64,000 nt of DNA. Origin: Roseovarius litoreus. Lineage in GTDB: Bacteria; Pseudomonadota; Alphaproteobacteria; Rhodobacterales; Rhodobacteraceae. The DNA is taken from contig NZ_FRCB01000011.1 of the NCBI RefSeq assembly GCF_900142765.1, positions 39,424 to 103,423 on the forward strand, read 5' to 3'. The position numbers and the translations under genes are program-made. The notes beneath the pieces are model-generated. The model worked only from the letters and a program-made list of their open reading frames with translations. It was not told the DNA's origin and ran no database searches. Below are positions 7,625 to 15,178 of the stretch, one piece after another (positions within the stretch are counted from its first letter, which is position 1; each line of letters starts with the position of its first letter).

Positions 7625-8812
7625 ATGGATAATACCTTTGTGCATGAGGATCTCAACGCGGTGATCCGCCAGCATTCGGAATGGCTGGCGAACCAGTTGC
7701 ATTCGCAACGTGAGAGCCTGTTTCCACCCGATGCCGAGAAGACCATGCGCAAATTCACCTCTGGTGAGGCTGCGGCGCTGCTCGGCGTAAACGATTCCTA
7801 TCTTCGCAAACTCAACTTGGATGGCAAAGGGCCTTCTCCCGAGCTTACCGCCGGCAACCGTCGTCTTTACTCGGCGCAGGATATCCAGGCGCTGCGTGTG
7901 CTCCTTGAAAAAACCGCTCGCAAGCCGGGCGATTACGTTCCCGGACGACGAGAAGGTGATCATCTTCAGGTCATCGGCGTGATGAATTTCAAGGGCGGGT
8001 CCGGAAAAACAACAACCTCTGCCCATCTTGCCCAACGGCTTGCCCTGCGCGGATATCGTGTGCTGGGCATTGATCTTGACCCACAAGCTTCCTTCACCGC
8101 GCTGCACGGCGTTCAGCCGGAATTGGACCTCGAAGATGGTGGCACTCTCTACGATGCGATCCGCTATGAGGACCCGGAGCCGATCCGGTCGGTCATCCGC
8201 AAGACCTATATCCCCAATTTGGACTTGATCCCCGGCAACCTCGAACTGATGGAGTTCGAGCACGACACCCCGCGCGCGCTGGCGCAGGGCAATGCCGGAC
8301 TTTTCTTCTTCCGCGTGAAGGAGGCGCTGGCCCAGGTCGATGAGGACTACGACGTGGTCGTCATAGATTGCCCTCCGCAGCTTGGCTTTCTGACCATGTC
8401 CGCCCTGTCCGCGGCCACGGGCGTTCTGGTGACCATCCATCCAGAGATGCTCGATGTGATGTCCATGTCGCAATTCCTCCGCATGACAGCCGACCTCATG
8501 GACGTGATCGCCGAGAGCGGCGCTGACATGTCTCATGACTGGATGCGCTATGTTTTGACCCGCTACGAGCCGCAGGATGCGCCGCAGAACCGCATCGTGG
8601 CTTTCCTGCGAACAATGTACGGCGAAGCCGTGCTGAATTCGCCCATGTTAAAGTCCACAGCCATCTCAGATGCGGGCCTGACCAAGCAGACACTTTATGA
8701 AGTGGAACGCAGCGCGTTCACGCGTTCCACCTATGATCGCGCGATTGAGAGCCTGAATACGCTGAATGACGAGATCGCCGACCTAATCCAGAAAACCTGG
8801 GGGCGCACATGA
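7625..8812 (+). CDS. repA: RepA, ParA-type partition ATPase of repABC
   Basis: A 395-residue ParA-family ATPase that segregates the plasmid and represses repABC. Residues about 40-95 form a MerR-like HTH region ('FTSGEAAALLGVNDSYLRKL') typical of plasmid RepA. The deviant Walker A is 'FKGGSGKTTT' (Lys123 is the first Lys), Walker A' is 'IDLDPQASF', and Walker B is 'VVVIDCPPQLGF'. The length fits the family (about 400). The start ATG is preceded by GAGAGGG, and the stop overlaps the repB start (ATGA). This is the first gene of the repABC operon. Confidence 0.96.
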   Translation: MDNTFVHEDLNAVIRQHSEWLANQLHSQRESLFPPDAEKTMRKFTSGEAAALLGVNDSYLRKLNLDGKGPSPELTAGNRRLYSAQDIQALRVLLEKTARKPGDYVPGRREGDHLQVIGVMNFKGGSGKTTTSAHLAQRLALRGYRVLGIDLDPQASFTALHGVQPELDLEDGGTLYDAIRYEDPEPIRSVIRKTYIPNLDLIPGNLELMEFEHDTPRALAQGNAGLFFFRVKEALAQVDEDYDVVVIDCPPQLGFLTMSALSAATGVLVTIHPEMLDVMSMSQFLRMTADLMDVIAESGADMSHDWMRYVLTRYEPQDAPQNRIVAFLRTMYGEAVLNSPMLKSTAISDAGLTKQTLYEVERSAFTRSTYDRAIESLNTLNDEIADLIQKTWGRT

Positions 8813-9825
8813 CCAGTGGCAAGAAGAAGCGCATGTCAATGCTGGACAGTCTCGCGGCAGCTGGGGCCCCCTCCCCTGCCCCTCAGACAGGTGCTGTGAC
8901 ACCGATGATGACCTCGAATCGCGCCCTTCGGTCTGCCCGCGACGCGGTCGATTCCCATCATGTTTGGGAACTGGACCCGGCGAGCATCGAAGACGGGCGT
9001 ATGGCGGACCGGCTTGACCCGGCCGATGTACTGGATTTGCGCGATGCGATTGAGGCGAACGGTCAGACTGTTCCGATCCTCGTGCGACGTGCGCCGGGTG
9101 AAGATGATCGCTACCGTTTGGTCTATGGGCGACGCAGGCTGGAGGCGATCCGTCAGTCCGATAAGGTTACCAAGGTTCGCGCGTTAGTCACCAACCTGGA
9201 TGACGACAGCGCTCTGCGTGCTCAGATTTCGGAGAACATGGGGCGGCGCGATTTGTCTTTTATTGAAAAGGCCCTGTTCGCAAAAGACCTTGTGTCGTCC
9301 GGCTTCGGAAATCAATCTCAGGTTGCAGAAATTCTTACCGTCACGAAGTCGTCCATATCTATGGCGATCGCGATCGCGGACATGGTCGGGTCGGATCTGG
9401 TACGCGCCATTGGCGCCGCCCATGGCATTGGCCGACCCCGATGGGAATCCCTTGGTCGGGCCATCGACGAGAATGGTCTGGACCGCGAGGACCTTATCGG
9501 GATCGCGAAAGAGGCACGTGAAAATGCCGAGACCTCCATGGTGGTGGATGACGTTGCCTCTACCAATGACCCGTCCATCCAAGCGTTCCTGGCCGTAGAA
9601 AAGGCTGTGACCAAGGCGATTAAACCGGCCAAGTCGCCCTCCCCTGCCCCACCTTCCAGCGTCCCGCTGAAGATCGGCGGCAAACGCGGCGGCACGGTGA
9701 AACGCACTGCCAAGGGCCTATCGATCGAGTTGGCGGGTGGCGACTTCGCCGATTGGGTCGAGACGCAAGTGCATGACATGATTGAAGACCTTCACGAACG
9801 CTGGAAGCAGCGGTCGGAAGACTGA
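8809..9825 (+). CDS. repB: RepB, ParB-type centromere-binding protein
   Basis: A 338-residue ParB-family protein that loads at parS and works with RepA. The ParB N-terminal domain covers about residues 55-150, with 'VYGRRRLEAIRQ' in place of the usual GERR box and 'ALRAQISENMGRRDLSFIEKA' following it. An HTH covers about 160-200 ('SQVAEILTVTKSSISMAIAI'). The C-terminal 90 residues should dimerise. It overlaps repA by four bases. Its likely sites are the two palindromes at 11242-11257 and 11287-11302, downstream of repC. Confidence 0.95.
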   Translation: MTSGKKKRMSMLDSLAAAGAPSPAPQTGAVTPMMTSNRALRSARDAVDSHHVWELDPASIEDGRMADRLDPADVLDLRDAIEANGQTVPILVRRAPGEDDRYRLVYGRRRLEAIRQSDKVTKVRALVTNLDDDSALRAQISENMGRRDLSFIEKALFAKDLVSSGFGNQSQVAEILTVTKSSISMAIAIADMVGSDLVRAIGAAHGIGRPRWESLGRAIDENGLDREDLIGIAKEARENAETSMVVDDVASTNDPSIQAFLAVEKAVTKAIKPAKSPSPAPPSSVPLKIGGKRGGTVKRTAKGLSIELAGGDFADWVETQVHDMIEDLHERWKQRSED

Positions 9826-9862
9826 GGAAGAGCAGAAATCAAAGAAGGAGGCACGAAAAGGC

Positions 9863-9888
9863 AAAAGAAAAGGTCCCGCAAAGCGACC
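9863..9888 (-). terminator. Rho-independent terminator of the antisense RNA
   Basis: On the minus strand GGTC and GACC pair around GCTTTGCGG (9872-9888, with one extra C-G pair inside) and are followed at once by TTTTCTTTT (complement of 9863-9871). This is the usual 3' end of the repABC counter-transcribed RNA. Confidence 0.65.
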
Positions 9889-9917
9889 ACTCCACGAGAC
9901 CCTAACTTGTTTCTAGC
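9864..9917 (-). ncRNA. Counter-transcribed RNA (incompatibility RNA) in the repB-repC gap
   Basis: repABC plasmids encode a 50-60 nt antisense RNA between repB and repC that limits repC expression. Here a minus-strand terminator lies at 9863-9888. A plausible minus-strand promoter is TTGCGG / TACCTT with 17-base spacing; the -10 is the complement of 9924-9929. This predicts an RNA of roughly 54 nt starting near 9917. The position and terminator are strong hints; the exact ends are inferred. Confidence 0.6.
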
Positions 9918-9990
9918 ACCTTCAAGGTAGTGTCCGGAGCTATTTTCCGCAAGTCCAAAGTGATTCGCGGACCGGGATATTTTTGTCTTT

Positions 9991-11238
9991 GTGAATGACA
10001 AAATGGACTACACGCCCGTAACGCCGTTCCGGCGAACGATAGATGCTGCCATCCTGAAACATCAGGCAGCGACCCAGGAAGACCTGCCCCCAGCCGGCGC
10101 CAACAAGTGGGAGGTCCTGAGGGAGCTCGCTGCCGCTCGAGTCGCGTTCGGCTTGTCCGATCGGGATTTGACGGTGCTTCAGGCGCTGGTCAGCTTTCAC
10201 CAAGCGACAATTCTCGGAGGCAATGACAGCGAATTGATTGTACATCCGTCCAACAAGGCGATTTGCGAGCGCCTGAACGGCATGCCCTGCTCGACGATGC
10301 GGCGCCACCTCTCCAACCTTGTGCAGACTGGCTTTGTTGTCCGGCGCGATAGCCCCAATGGGAAGCGCTATGCCCGCCGCTACGGCGACGAAAAGGTTGC
10401 GTTTGGGTTCGACCTCTCTCCGCTCGTTCGACGCTTCCAGGAGGTTTGTGAGGCCGCTGAGACCGTCCGGGCCGCAGAAGAGCGGTACAAGCGCCTACGT
10501 GCCACTGTGAGCCTCATGCGGCGTGACCTCGCAGGGCTGGCCGAGTACGGGCGCTCACTTCGTCCGGATCAAGGCGTCTGGGACCAATTCTCTGATCTTG
10601 CGGCCCTAACGGCCCGAGATCTTCGCAGAAAACTCGAAATGGAAGACCTTAGGCGCATCGAAGACGCTTTGGGGTCAGCTTTAGATCACGCCCGAAGCCT
10701 TCTGGATGGCTGTGAAACAGAAAATATGAGCACCAATGATGCTGTTTCTGAGCAGCACTATCAGAATTCAAATAAAGACTCTTATGATCTTGAGCCTCGC
10801 TTAGAAAAAGCGCGGGACGGAGGCGCTGTGCGCGAAACTCCAGAAGTTGCCAATAGTCCTCTGTGTTCTGAAGATGAGGGCAACTCAACGGCAACTATTG
10901 ACGATCAACTGATGCCGAACATACCGCTTGGTCTCGTCCTCGCCTCCTGTCAGGAATTCAAAGCGTATTCCGAGCAGCCCGTGCGCCACTGGCACGATCT
11001 GGTCCGGGTGGCTGATGTGGTCAGGCCCATGATGGGTATTTCCCCGTCCGCGTGGGACGAGGCCAAACGCTATATGGGTCCCGAAGAAGCGTCTGTTGTG
11101 ATCGTTGCAATGCTTGAACGGTTTGCGGATATCCGATCACCTGGAGGCTACTTGAGAACCCTATCTTCAAAGGCAGCAATTGGGGAGTTCTCCTGCGGTC
11201 CGATGATCATGGCCTTGATGCGGCGGGATGCTGCATGA
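9991..11238 (+). CDS. repC: RepC, replication initiator of repABC
   Basis: A 415-residue initiator specific to alphaproteobacterial repABC replicons. The N-terminal winged-helix domain has the RepC-like 'FGLSDRDLTVLQALVSFHQ', 'IVHPSNKAICERLNGM' and 'STMRRHLSNLVQTGFV'. A variable acidic linker (about 240-305) is followed by the C-terminal domain ending in '...SPGGYLRTLSSKAAIGEFS'. The start is GTG at 9991 or the in-frame ATG at 10003; neither has a clear Shine-Dalgarno, in keeping with antisense-limited translation. The linker-coding stretch is AT-rich and probably holds the origin. Confidence 0.95.
   Translation: MNDKMDYTPVTPFRRTIDAAILKHQAATQEDLPPAGANKWEVLRELAAARVAFGLSDRDLTVLQALVSFHQATILGGNDSELIVHPSNKAICERLNGMPCSTMRRHLSNLVQTGFVVRRDSPNGKRYARRYGDEKVAFGFDLSPLVRRFQEVCEAAETVRAAEERYKRLRATVSLMRRDLAGLAEYGRSLRPDQGVWDQFSDLAALTARDLRRKLEMEDLRRIEDALGSALDHARSLLDGCETENMSTNDAVSEQHYQNSNKDSYDLEPRLEKARDGGAVRETPEVANSPLCSEDEGNSTATIDDQLMPNIPLGLVLASCQEFKAYSEQPVRHWHDLVRVADVVRPMMGISPSAWDEAKRYMGPEEASVVIVAMLERFADIRSPGGYLRTLSSKAAIGEFSCGPMIMALMRRDAA
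10714..10800. other. Probable origin of replication inside repC
   Basis: In repABC plasmids oriV lies in an AT-rich stretch within repC. Here the stretch coding for the variable linker is clearly AT-rich compared with the flanking gene. It begins with a perfect 7-base inverted repeat, GAAACAG at 10714-10720 and CTGTTTC at 10742-10748. The exact borders are not visible. Confidence 0.5.
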
Positions 11239-11241
11239 TGA

Positions 11242-11257
11242 GTTCACAGCTGTGAAC
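11242..11257. other. parS site 1
   Basis: GTTCACAGCTGTGAAC, a perfect 16-base palindrome directly after the repC stop. It matches the repABC centromere pattern GTTNNNNGCNNNNAAC, the binding site of RepB. Confidence 0.85.
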
Positions 11258-11286
11258 TCGGCTGACAAGTAGGATAGCTCGGGATA

Positions 11287-11302
11287 GTTCACAGTTGTGA
11301 AC
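11287..11302. other. parS site 2 (one-base variant)
   Basis: GTTCACAGTTGTGAAC, differing from site 1 only at the centre, with its start 45 bases further on. The arms are identical to site 1, so RepB should still recognise it, perhaps more weakly. Confidence 0.75.
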
Positions 11303-11369
11303 TTCTTTCCAACACGGTCAGAGGCTGCGCTCGCGGACTTGGCCAGAAACAGGGTCCTTCGGTTGCCAG

Positions 11370-12572
11370 TCACGCCGGCAGGTCACCATCGCCAAACAGG
11401 TTAGGGAAAAGACGTTCCCGATAATCCAACGGAAACGCCAACCGAACCGGCGTCTTCGGCGAGGCGGACGTCATGTATCCGGCGGCGGTCAGTTTACTCA
11501 GCGTGTTGCGAGCCGTGCGCTCGGATGTCTTGAGCACAATTTGCGCGTCACCTCGTTCCAGTGCCCCATGCCGAAGAACCGCCGAGATCAGTTCCGGCGC
11601 TCGCTTGTCATCAATGGTATCTGCAACAAGACGACGATACCGTTGGTCCAGTCCGCCAAGATCGAACAATCTTGCTGAGAAGGTGATCTGGTCGAGCGTC
11701 ACCTTTAGGAACCATTCACTAAACGTCTTCAGTGCCGCTTCTGACAGGTTCCCCCGTCCGTCGCGGTCTTCGCGGCGAGGACTGTCGGCCAGATCCATCA
11801 TCCGGTTGTACTCGCCCCGATCGGTCAGCCCGCGGGCCAGCCCACGTGATACGGACCAGAGCCCCAAGCCACCAATCCCCGCTGTGAGGGCCATGGCATG
11901 AGACATCAGTCTGCTGACACGGCCGTTACCATCCGGGAAGGGGTGGATGTAGTTCAGCCGGTGATGTGCAGACGCGATCGCGATGATCCGTCCGCTCGAA
12001 GACCGCGCCGCAATCTGAAATCGTTTGTCGAAATGGTCCATGAATGCCGCGACGCGCGACGATGAAGGAGGTAGGTGGCGCCCGACCGCAACTTCCCGAT
12101 CATCATCCTGGCGCATGCGTCCCGGAACGATGGGCTCTTGTGTGCCGTCGGGATGTTCGATGACCCGAAACTCATCCGGCATCTCGTCGTAGAAGCTCTT
12201 ATGGACCCAAGTCAGGAATTCGACGGATGTGGGGCGGGGCAGGGTGCCCTTGCGATGCATCTCGTCGATGGTCCGTTGAACGATGACGTGCGCCCGGGCC
12301 TCAAGGGCGAGGGGACGGGTTTCTTCCTCAAGCTCGGCACCAGCCAGCGCCCTTTCGATGTCGCGGGGGCGCGTGTTGTGTCCTTCGATCAGGTTGGAGT
12401 AGTAGCAGTTCATCACACGGACGAGATCGGCAAGTTCGGCTGCGCTGTCAGGATGCAACCCTTGTCCCAGCCCGGTGGCTTCCCTCTGGATGTCGACCGA
12501 AAGGTCTGCCAGTTCTGTAGGAATATGCTCCTCGAAGAAGCAGGGTTCGATCCTGGCGGGTGTTTCCAGCAT
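11370..12572 (-). CDS. Fic-family AMP-transferase with built-in inhibitory helix
   Basis: A 400-residue Fic/DOC protein that would transfer AMP (or a similar group) to a protein target. The Fic motif is 'HPFPDGNGR', with catalytic His210. An N-terminal inhibitory motif S-x-x-x-E-G ('SNLIEG', residues 59-64) marks it as a class II Fic protein, self-inhibited and not needing a separate antitoxin. A C-terminal winged helix ('ERTARNTLSKLTAAGYM') suggests autoregulation. I start it at the ATG complementary to 12570-12572 ('MLETPARIEP'). The frame could begin at 12635, but that stretch is AT-rich and promoter-like. Four ATCGGCAA repeats lie just upstream of this start. Confidence 0.85.
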   Translation of the reverse strand: MLETPARIEPCFFEEHIPTELADLSVDIQREATGLGQGLHPDSAAELADLVRVMNCYYSNLIEGHNTRPRDIERALAGAELEEETRPLALEARAHVIVQRTIDEMHRKGTLPRPTSVEFLTWVHKSFYDEMPDEFRVIEHPDGTQEPIVPGRMRQDDDREVAVGRHLPPSSSRVAAFMDHFDKRFQIAARSSSGRIIAIASAHHRLNYIHPFPDGNGRVSRLMSHAMALTAGIGGLGLWSVSRGLARGLTDRGEYNRMMDLADSPRREDRDGRGNLSEAALKTFSEWFLKVTLDQITFSARLFDLGGLDQRYRRLVADTIDDKRAPELISAVLRHGALERGDAQIVLKTSERTARNTLSKLTAAGYMTSASPKTPVRLAFPLDYRERLFPNLFGDGDLPA

Positions 12573-12573
12573 T

Positions 12574-12673
12574 TTGCCGATCTTCCATGTTTGCAAAGTA
12601 ATTGAAAAATAAACACATTTCGTATTTTCAAGCAAGGTTTTGCCGATATGCGTTGCCGATCTTGGTTGCCGAT
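12574..12673. repeat. ATCGGCAA repeats upstream of fic, 13-base period
   Basis: TTGCCGAT (ATCGGCAA on the fic strand) occurs at 12574-12581, 12640-12647, 12653-12660 and 12666-12673. The last three are exactly 13 bases apart, and the first lies 66 bases from the second. Between the first and second copies is an AT-rich stretch that could hold the fic promoter. The layout suggests a protein binding side by side on the DNA, possibly the HTH domain of Fic itself. Confidence 0.7.
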
Positions 12674-12793
12674 CTAGAATTGCTGCATGAAATCAATGGC
12701 TTCGGCAGATGTGCCGGGCTTTCGGTTTTGTTGTGTGCCCAAAGGGGCCGGGAAAAGTAAAAGTGTTCTTCGGGTTTTTTGACTGACGGATGA

Positions 12794-12805
12794 GGGCTTT
12801 TGGGG
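12794..12805 (+). promoter_or_regulatory. Leader element of the plus-strand gene block (GGGCTTT type)
   Basis: GGGCTTTTGGGG lies about 60 bases before the first gene of the block (12864). It resembles GGGCTTTGGG in the leaders at 14594 and 23608. It is the weakest member of the leader family described for the genes up to 25094. Confidence 0.35.
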
Positions 12806-12863
12806 TCCCTCGGATGGGTCCGGGCCGGGTTCCGGTCTGTCTTTCCTTATGAAGGGCATTCCG

Positions 12864-13334
12864 ATGCAAACAGGTGTCTTGCGCGTGTTACGCGCGACCG
12901 CTGCCTCGTGGTGGCGACACAAGGAACTACGCCGAACCGGCCAGACGGGCCAGGCACTGCAGCTCGAGCGCGAGACCGTCCTGCGTGATCTCGGCTATCT
13001 CAGGCAGGCGGCGACGCTGCCGAATGCCCATGTGATCTGCGGAGAGGGCGGCACGTTCATCCATCTTGGTTGGACCACCGTTTCGACCTTCGCGCCGATC
13101 GAGCGCTTTCCCTTGGCCACTCTTGCGGTCGCACGAGGGACCCCGTTCATCGATATCCGACCCGTCACCGATGTGATTGCCTTTGCGAACCTACCGCGGG
13201 TGGCGCGGGACGGATCGCCCGACCCTGAACCCTGGGGTCCTGGCAAGTCCGTCTCGCTGACCACCTACGTCGACATGGTCGAAGTGCTTGGTGCCAAGAT
13301 CGCCAACGATCCGCGGCCCCGTCGGTCAACCTGA
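12864..13334 (+). CDS. Conserved-looking plasmid protein of unknown function
   Basis: A 156-residue protein I do not recognise. I start it at ATG 12864 because GAAGGG lies seven bases upstream; an in-frame ATG at 12849 would add five residues. The N-terminal 60 residues are basic ('RATAASWWRHKELRRTG') and could form a helical DNA- or RNA-contacting region. The rest is mixed alpha/beta with no catalytic motif visible and no membrane segment. It opens the plus-strand block that continues with the ArdC-like gene 40 bases downstream, so it probably shares a transcript with it. Confidence 0.6.
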   Translation: MQTGVLRVLRATAASWWRHKELRRTGQTGQALQLERETVLRDLGYLRQAATLPNAHVICGEGGTFIHLGWTTVSTFAPIERFPLATLAVARGTPFIDIRPVTDVIAFANLPRVARDGSPDPEPWGPGKSVSLTTYVDMVEVLGAKIANDPRPRRST

Positions 13335-13373
13335 TCCCCAATCTTCTCGCCAACACACGAAAGGACGCCAACC

Positions 13374-14315
13374 ATGGCCCGATCCCGCACGCCCAAATTC
13401 GATGCCTCCGAGGCCATCACAAACGAAATCATCCGCATCATCGAGCGTGGCGTCCTGCCGTGGCGCAAGCCATGGACCGCAGGGGGCAGCTCTCGTCCCC
13501 TGCGTGTGGGCGGTGAACCCTACCAGGGGGTGAACAACTTCCTGCTGACGATGCGGACCGTGATGGCGGGCCACAGCTCGCCCTTCTGGATGACGTTGCC
13601 GCAGGCCAATGCGTTGGACGCAAAGGTCCGCAAGGGCGAGAAATCCTCTGTCGTCGTCTATTACGGTCAAAGCCGGAAAGACGCGGGCGGCGATGAGCAT
13701 GACCGCAGCGACGGGGATGATCACTCCGAGGAAGCCCGCATCTTTCGCTTTCAGAAATCCTACCGCGTGTTCAATGCCTGCCAGATCGAGGGCCTGCCCG
13801 ACAGTTTCTTCCCCGACCCGGAGCCCGCGCCCGAGCATCCTCCGTCCGAGCCCATCCCGCACATGCAGGCGTTTTTCGATGCCATCGACATCACGACCGT
13901 CTTCACGGGCACGGAAGCGTACTATTTGCCGCCCGTGGACAAGGTCTACATGCCGTCAATCTCTAGGTTCGAGAATCCACGAAATTTCTACGGGGTCTGG
14001 GCCCATGAGCTGGCCCATGCCACAAAAGCCCCGCATCGGCTGAACCGTGACTTCGGGTTCTCGAAGTTTGGCAACACGTCCTATGCGCGCGAGGAGATCG
14101 TCGCGGAATTGACCTCGGTGTTCCTGGGTCAGACGCTCGGCTTCACGGCGCATACGCTCGAGATGAATGCCGCCTACCTCCACAACTGGTTGCGCGTTCT
14201 TCGGTCGGACAAGGGCGCGATCTTCCGGCACGCCGCGGACGCGCAGCGGGCCTGCGACTATCTGATCGCCAGATCGGAGACGGGCAGGGCAGGGCGCAGT
14301 GCCGAGGCCGCCTGA
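13374..14315 (+). CDS. ardC: ArdC-like antirestriction protein with zinc metallopeptidase domain
   Basis: A 313-residue protein of the ArdC type. The N-terminal ssDNA-binding domain (about 8-130) has the family pattern 'GVLPWRKPW' and 'PYQGVNNFLL'. The C-terminal zincin domain carries 'HELAHATKAPHR', with His211, Glu212 and His215. ArdC proteins enter or are made early in the recipient during conjugation and protect incoming DNA from restriction. It has a good Shine-Dalgarno (AAAGGA before ATG 13374) and sits in a run of plus-strand genes left of the mobilisation region. This is the best functional clue that the block is a leading region. Confidence 0.85.
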   Translation: MARSRTPKFDASEAITNEIIRIIERGVLPWRKPWTAGGSSRPLRVGGEPYQGVNNFLLTMRTVMAGHSSPFWMTLPQANALDAKVRKGEKSSVVVYYGQSRKDAGGDEHDRSDGDDHSEEARIFRFQKSYRVFNACQIEGLPDSFFPDPEPAPEHPPSEPIPHMQAFFDAIDITTVFTGTEAYYLPPVDKVYMPSISRFENPRNFYGVWAHELAHATKAPHRLNRDFGFSKFGNTSYAREEIVAELTSVFLGQTLGFTAHTLEMNAAYLHNWLRVLRSDKGAIFRHAADAQRACDYLIARSETGRAGRSAEAA

Positions 14316-14338
14316 CCACACGGAGAACGGAGACTCGC

Positions 14339-14548
14339 ATGTCACGCAAGGAACCCAAGACGCTGCGGGTGGCCTGCTTCGAAGACGGCCGCCGCAAGAT
14401 CATCGTCTTCAAGCGCGGTGCCTATTGGTGGAGCCCGTCCGAGGGCGCTTATCCGCTCTCGGCGGCACTTGAGAGCATCAAGGAACAGGGCGGCTGGATC
14501 GAAACCATCCCCAACCCGAACTACAGAGCCAGAGGGCTGTTCGGGTAA
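14339..14548 (+). CDS. Small conserved plasmid protein, unknown function
   Basis: A 69-residue protein with a clear Shine-Dalgarno (CGGAG, 14331-14335). It contains strand-rich stretches ('KTLRVACFEDGRRKIIVFKRG') and a tryptophan pair in 'AYWWSPSEGAYPL'. No motif is recognised. It lies 23 bases after the ArdC-like gene in the same direction, so the two are probably co-transcribed. Confidence 0.6.
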   Translation: MSRKEPKTLRVACFEDGRRKIIVFKRGAYWWSPSEGAYPLSAALESIKEQGGWIETIPNPNYRARGLFG

Positions 14549-14588
14549 GGCGCCTTCAGCCTCGATTCATCCGCCAAGCGTAAAAGTG

Positions 14589-14600
14589 AAAGCGGGCTTT
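14589..14600 (+). promoter_or_regulatory. Leader hairpin motif before the DUF3768 gene
   Basis: AAAGC-GG-GCTTT, self-complementary, followed by GGGAAGGG. The gene start context is AAGGAG then ATCCCC-ATG-like (GATCCCCATG ending at 14638). The same core recurs before other genes of the block. Confidence 0.5.
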
Positions 14601-14635
14601 GGGAAGGGTGTTTCAACTTCTCAAAGGAGATCCCC

Positions 14636-15025
14636 ATGCCCATGACCGTTCAACCCCAGCCAGACCGTCCGGATCCGAGCGTGATCGCGGCGCAGAACGA
14701 CGCGTTTCGCAAGCTTGCCTGCCTCGGAGTTCCGCCCGCCCAGCCCATCCAGGGCCGCATGCATGTCACCCGCTCGCTTATGGAGGCCGGTGACGGCTTC
14801 ATGGCCGAGGCGGTGAAGGCAACTGGCGAGTTTGCCACGTTCGAGCCTGAGAATGATCCTGTAGGCTGGCACGATTTCGGGGCGGTCGAGATCCGGGGCG
14901 AGACCGTGTTCTGGAAAATCGATCTCTATGAGGCGGATTCCGACTTCCGCTACGGCGCCGAGGCCCCGGATAATCCTGCCACCACCATGCGTGTGCTGAC
15001 CATCATGCTGGCGCGCGACTGGTAG
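14636..15025 (+). CDS. DUF3768 family protein
   Basis: A 129-residue soluble protein matching the DUF3768 pattern: 'AAQNDAFRKL', 'MHVTRSLMEAGD', 'EPENDPVGWHDFGAVEIRGE', 'VFWKIDLYE' and the ending 'TTMRVLTIMLARDW'. Such proteins are common on alphaproteobacterial plasmids; no biochemical role is known to me. AAGGAG lies six bases before the ATG, although a second ATG two codons later is also possible. The gene is followed by a short G/C hairpin and then the leader of the ParB-like gene, so it seems to be its own transcription unit. Confidence 0.85.
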   Translation: MPMTVQPQPDRPDPSVIAAQNDAFRKLACLGVPPAQPIQGRMHVTRSLMEAGDGFMAEAVKATGEFATFEPENDPVGWHDFGAVEIRGETVFWKIDLYEADSDFRYGAEAPDNPATTMRVLTIMLARDW

Positions 15026-15026
15026 G

Positions 15027-15043
15027 GGAGGGGACACCCCTCC
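15027..15043 (+). terminator. Compact hairpin after the DUF3768 gene
   Basis: GGAGGGG (15027-15033) and CCCCTCC (15037-15043) pair perfectly with a three-base loop, two bases after the stop. No T-run follows, so it may act as an attenuator or an mRNA 3' end rather than a classical terminator. Confidence 0.45.
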
Positions 15044-15059
15044 TGACAGCCCAGGCGAT

Positions 15060-15096
15060 GAAGGCCCGCTGCCCCAAAATGGCAAAGCGGGCCTTC
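15060..15096 (+). promoter_or_regulatory. Strong leader hairpin before the ParB-like gene
   Basis: GAAGGCCCGCT (15060-15070) and AGCGGGCCTTC (15086-15096) form a perfect 11-base stem, with an extra GCC/GGC pair in the loop. It lies 82 bases upstream of the ATG at 15179. A perfect 12-base palindrome TCACGCGCGTGA follows at 15128-15139. There is no T-run. Confidence 0.55.
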
Positions 15097-15178
15097 TGTC
15101 GTTGTGATCCCTGAAGCCGGGGATTGGTCACGCGCGTGAAGGCGCGGGCCACACCTCACCCACCTGGAAGGATATCCC

